DNA from: Strongylocentrotus pallidus
Taxonomy: Eukaryota; Echinodermata; Echinoidea; Camarodonta; Strongylocentrotidae
Length of the DNA: 28,673 nt
Assembly (NCBI GenBank): GCA_030265145.1
Contig: JARBES010000116.1
Coordinates: forward strand, 23,013,330-23,042,002
Direction of reading: 5' to 3'
Shown here piece by piece: positions 27,626-28,673 of the stretch. Within the stretch, counting starts at the first letter, position 1. Every line of letters begins with the position of its first letter. Both the position numbers and the translations under genes were made by a program. The notes beneath the pieces are model-generated. The model was not told the DNA's origin and made no database searches. It saw nothing but the letters and a program-made list of their open reading frames with translations.

Positions 27626-28673
27626 ACAGTGTCATTTTCTTTTATGATTCATGGATAAGTTCACCCTATTCCTTTCTCCATGACATGCACCCCTGATTCA
27701 AGGTGACTTAGGGCAAATATTTCTTTAATTTCCCCAAAGCTCGCTTGCTACGCTCGCTCCCATTTATAGTTAATATAGATGTGTTACTTTTTAAAGGTCT
27801 TTTTCAGTCTTTCATGATTAGATTGTCATTAAAACCCATTAGGATTCGATTAGTTCCTCTTTATAAGATGTAATTTTTCGCACTGCGACCTCACAATTTT
27901 TGTGATATTCAGAATATCCCACTAAACTGCAAAGTATGATGCTTAAGCAGGATATTGGACCATGTAAAGAGAGAAACAAACGTTTACACCGTCCCTTATA
28001 ATTTAATCACAAACATTAAAATGTAGGGGTATATACCAACGTCTAAAAAAAGTATATTTCACTTTGAGGTTTCCCTTAGTAGGTGCCCCTTTATTCCAGA
28101 AAGAGCCCTTTTCGTGGGTGCCCCCCCCCCTCACTCTGAAAGACTTTCTGCCCCCCTGTTTAGTAGTTTTTAGGAGTGGCGGAGAATATCATAACCACCC
28201 ACGTAATCACCGCTCTCGATTCCAGAGCGGGGTCATTATTTTAATTAGCGAGCTCGTTATCACGAAAACCATAGTGATTTAGGCCAAGCGATGGGTTTGC
28301 ATCAGCAACCCTGTAATTAGCAATAATTATTTCCCCTCAAAGTTCTCATTAAGCATGTTAAATTGCTACGTTATGAAATTAATTCCAACGTGCATTCATA
28401 AGAAAATTAAGAGCTAATTTGGCACATTCTTGTTGTGTAAGTTTCTCCGAAATATGTTCTTAATAATTTGCGAAATATGGATTCGAAAAAAGATAATAAT
28501 TGAAATTTCATTGATTTCCTTAAGATTTAAGTAGGTCAAGGTCCTATTAAAAAGATGTTTAAATATATTTCTATACACCCGCTTGCATGCACGTACTAGG
28601 GTAGGTGTAGGGAATTTGAGACCCTTAAGCACATTTGCATAATTTACATAAACATGAAAAATGTTACACATAC

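Larger units (their letters stand above)
26103..28673. other. Downstream intron, no further exon found
   Basis: Begins at the exon O donor. The next expected P4 block was not found in any + frame. The stretch holds a G-run cluster, the ~22-bp minisatellite and, at 28076-28165, related tgcccc words with a 12-C run. The ORFs here are repeat-driven or AT-rich. Confidence 0.7.

Overview
The window is eukaryotic genomic DNA, AT-rich and intron-rich, and is almost entirely one gene on the + strand. Fifteen short exons (2216-26102), all with GT/AG boundaries and matching codon phases, encode the middle part of a P4-type ATPase (phospholipid flippase) of the ATP11 (class VI) subgroup. The exons run in order through TM1, TM2, the actuator domain with DGET, TM3, TM4 with the PISL motif, the phosphorylation site DKTGT, and the nucleotide-binding domain with SPDEKALV and CKGAES. 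The unduplicated exon set adds up to 1746 nt (582 codons). The cytosolic N-terminus before TM1, and everything after the early nucleotide-binding domain, lie outside the window.

The organism is most likely a marine invertebrate, possibly an echinoderm such as a sea urchin. This rests on the many TACATGTA-type words, the dense MITEs and tRNA-headed SINEs, the long GA/CT tracts and the telomere-like CCTAA words in introns, together with one ATP11-type gene with many short exons. It is an inference, not proof.

Layout: 1-2215, upstream intron or flank with repeats; 2216-11622, exons A-D separated by repeat-filled introns; 11623-13494, a long intron; 13495-15820, exons E-H (copy 1); 16034-16133, exactly 100 N; 16134-19985, a second copy of the intron plus exons E-H (copy 2); 20503-26102, exons I-O; 26103-28673, intron with a G-run, a decayed ~22-bp minisatellite and C-runs.

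The most notable structure is the four-exon duplication on either side of the gap. The 468 coding bases differ at nine sites, all synonymous, while the introns differ by several insertions. The simplest reading is that two haplotypes were placed one after the other in the assembly, not that the gene carries a real tandem exon duplication. If both copies are annotated in one transcript, the protein gains a spurious repeat of 156 residues, because the block starts and ends in phase 0.

I see no evidence for a wholly new biological system. The parts worth a second look are the duplication, a duplicated 5' splice site behind exon E, inverted repeats around exons B and H, several non-autonomous DNA transposons, and the diverged minisatellite with higher-order structure.
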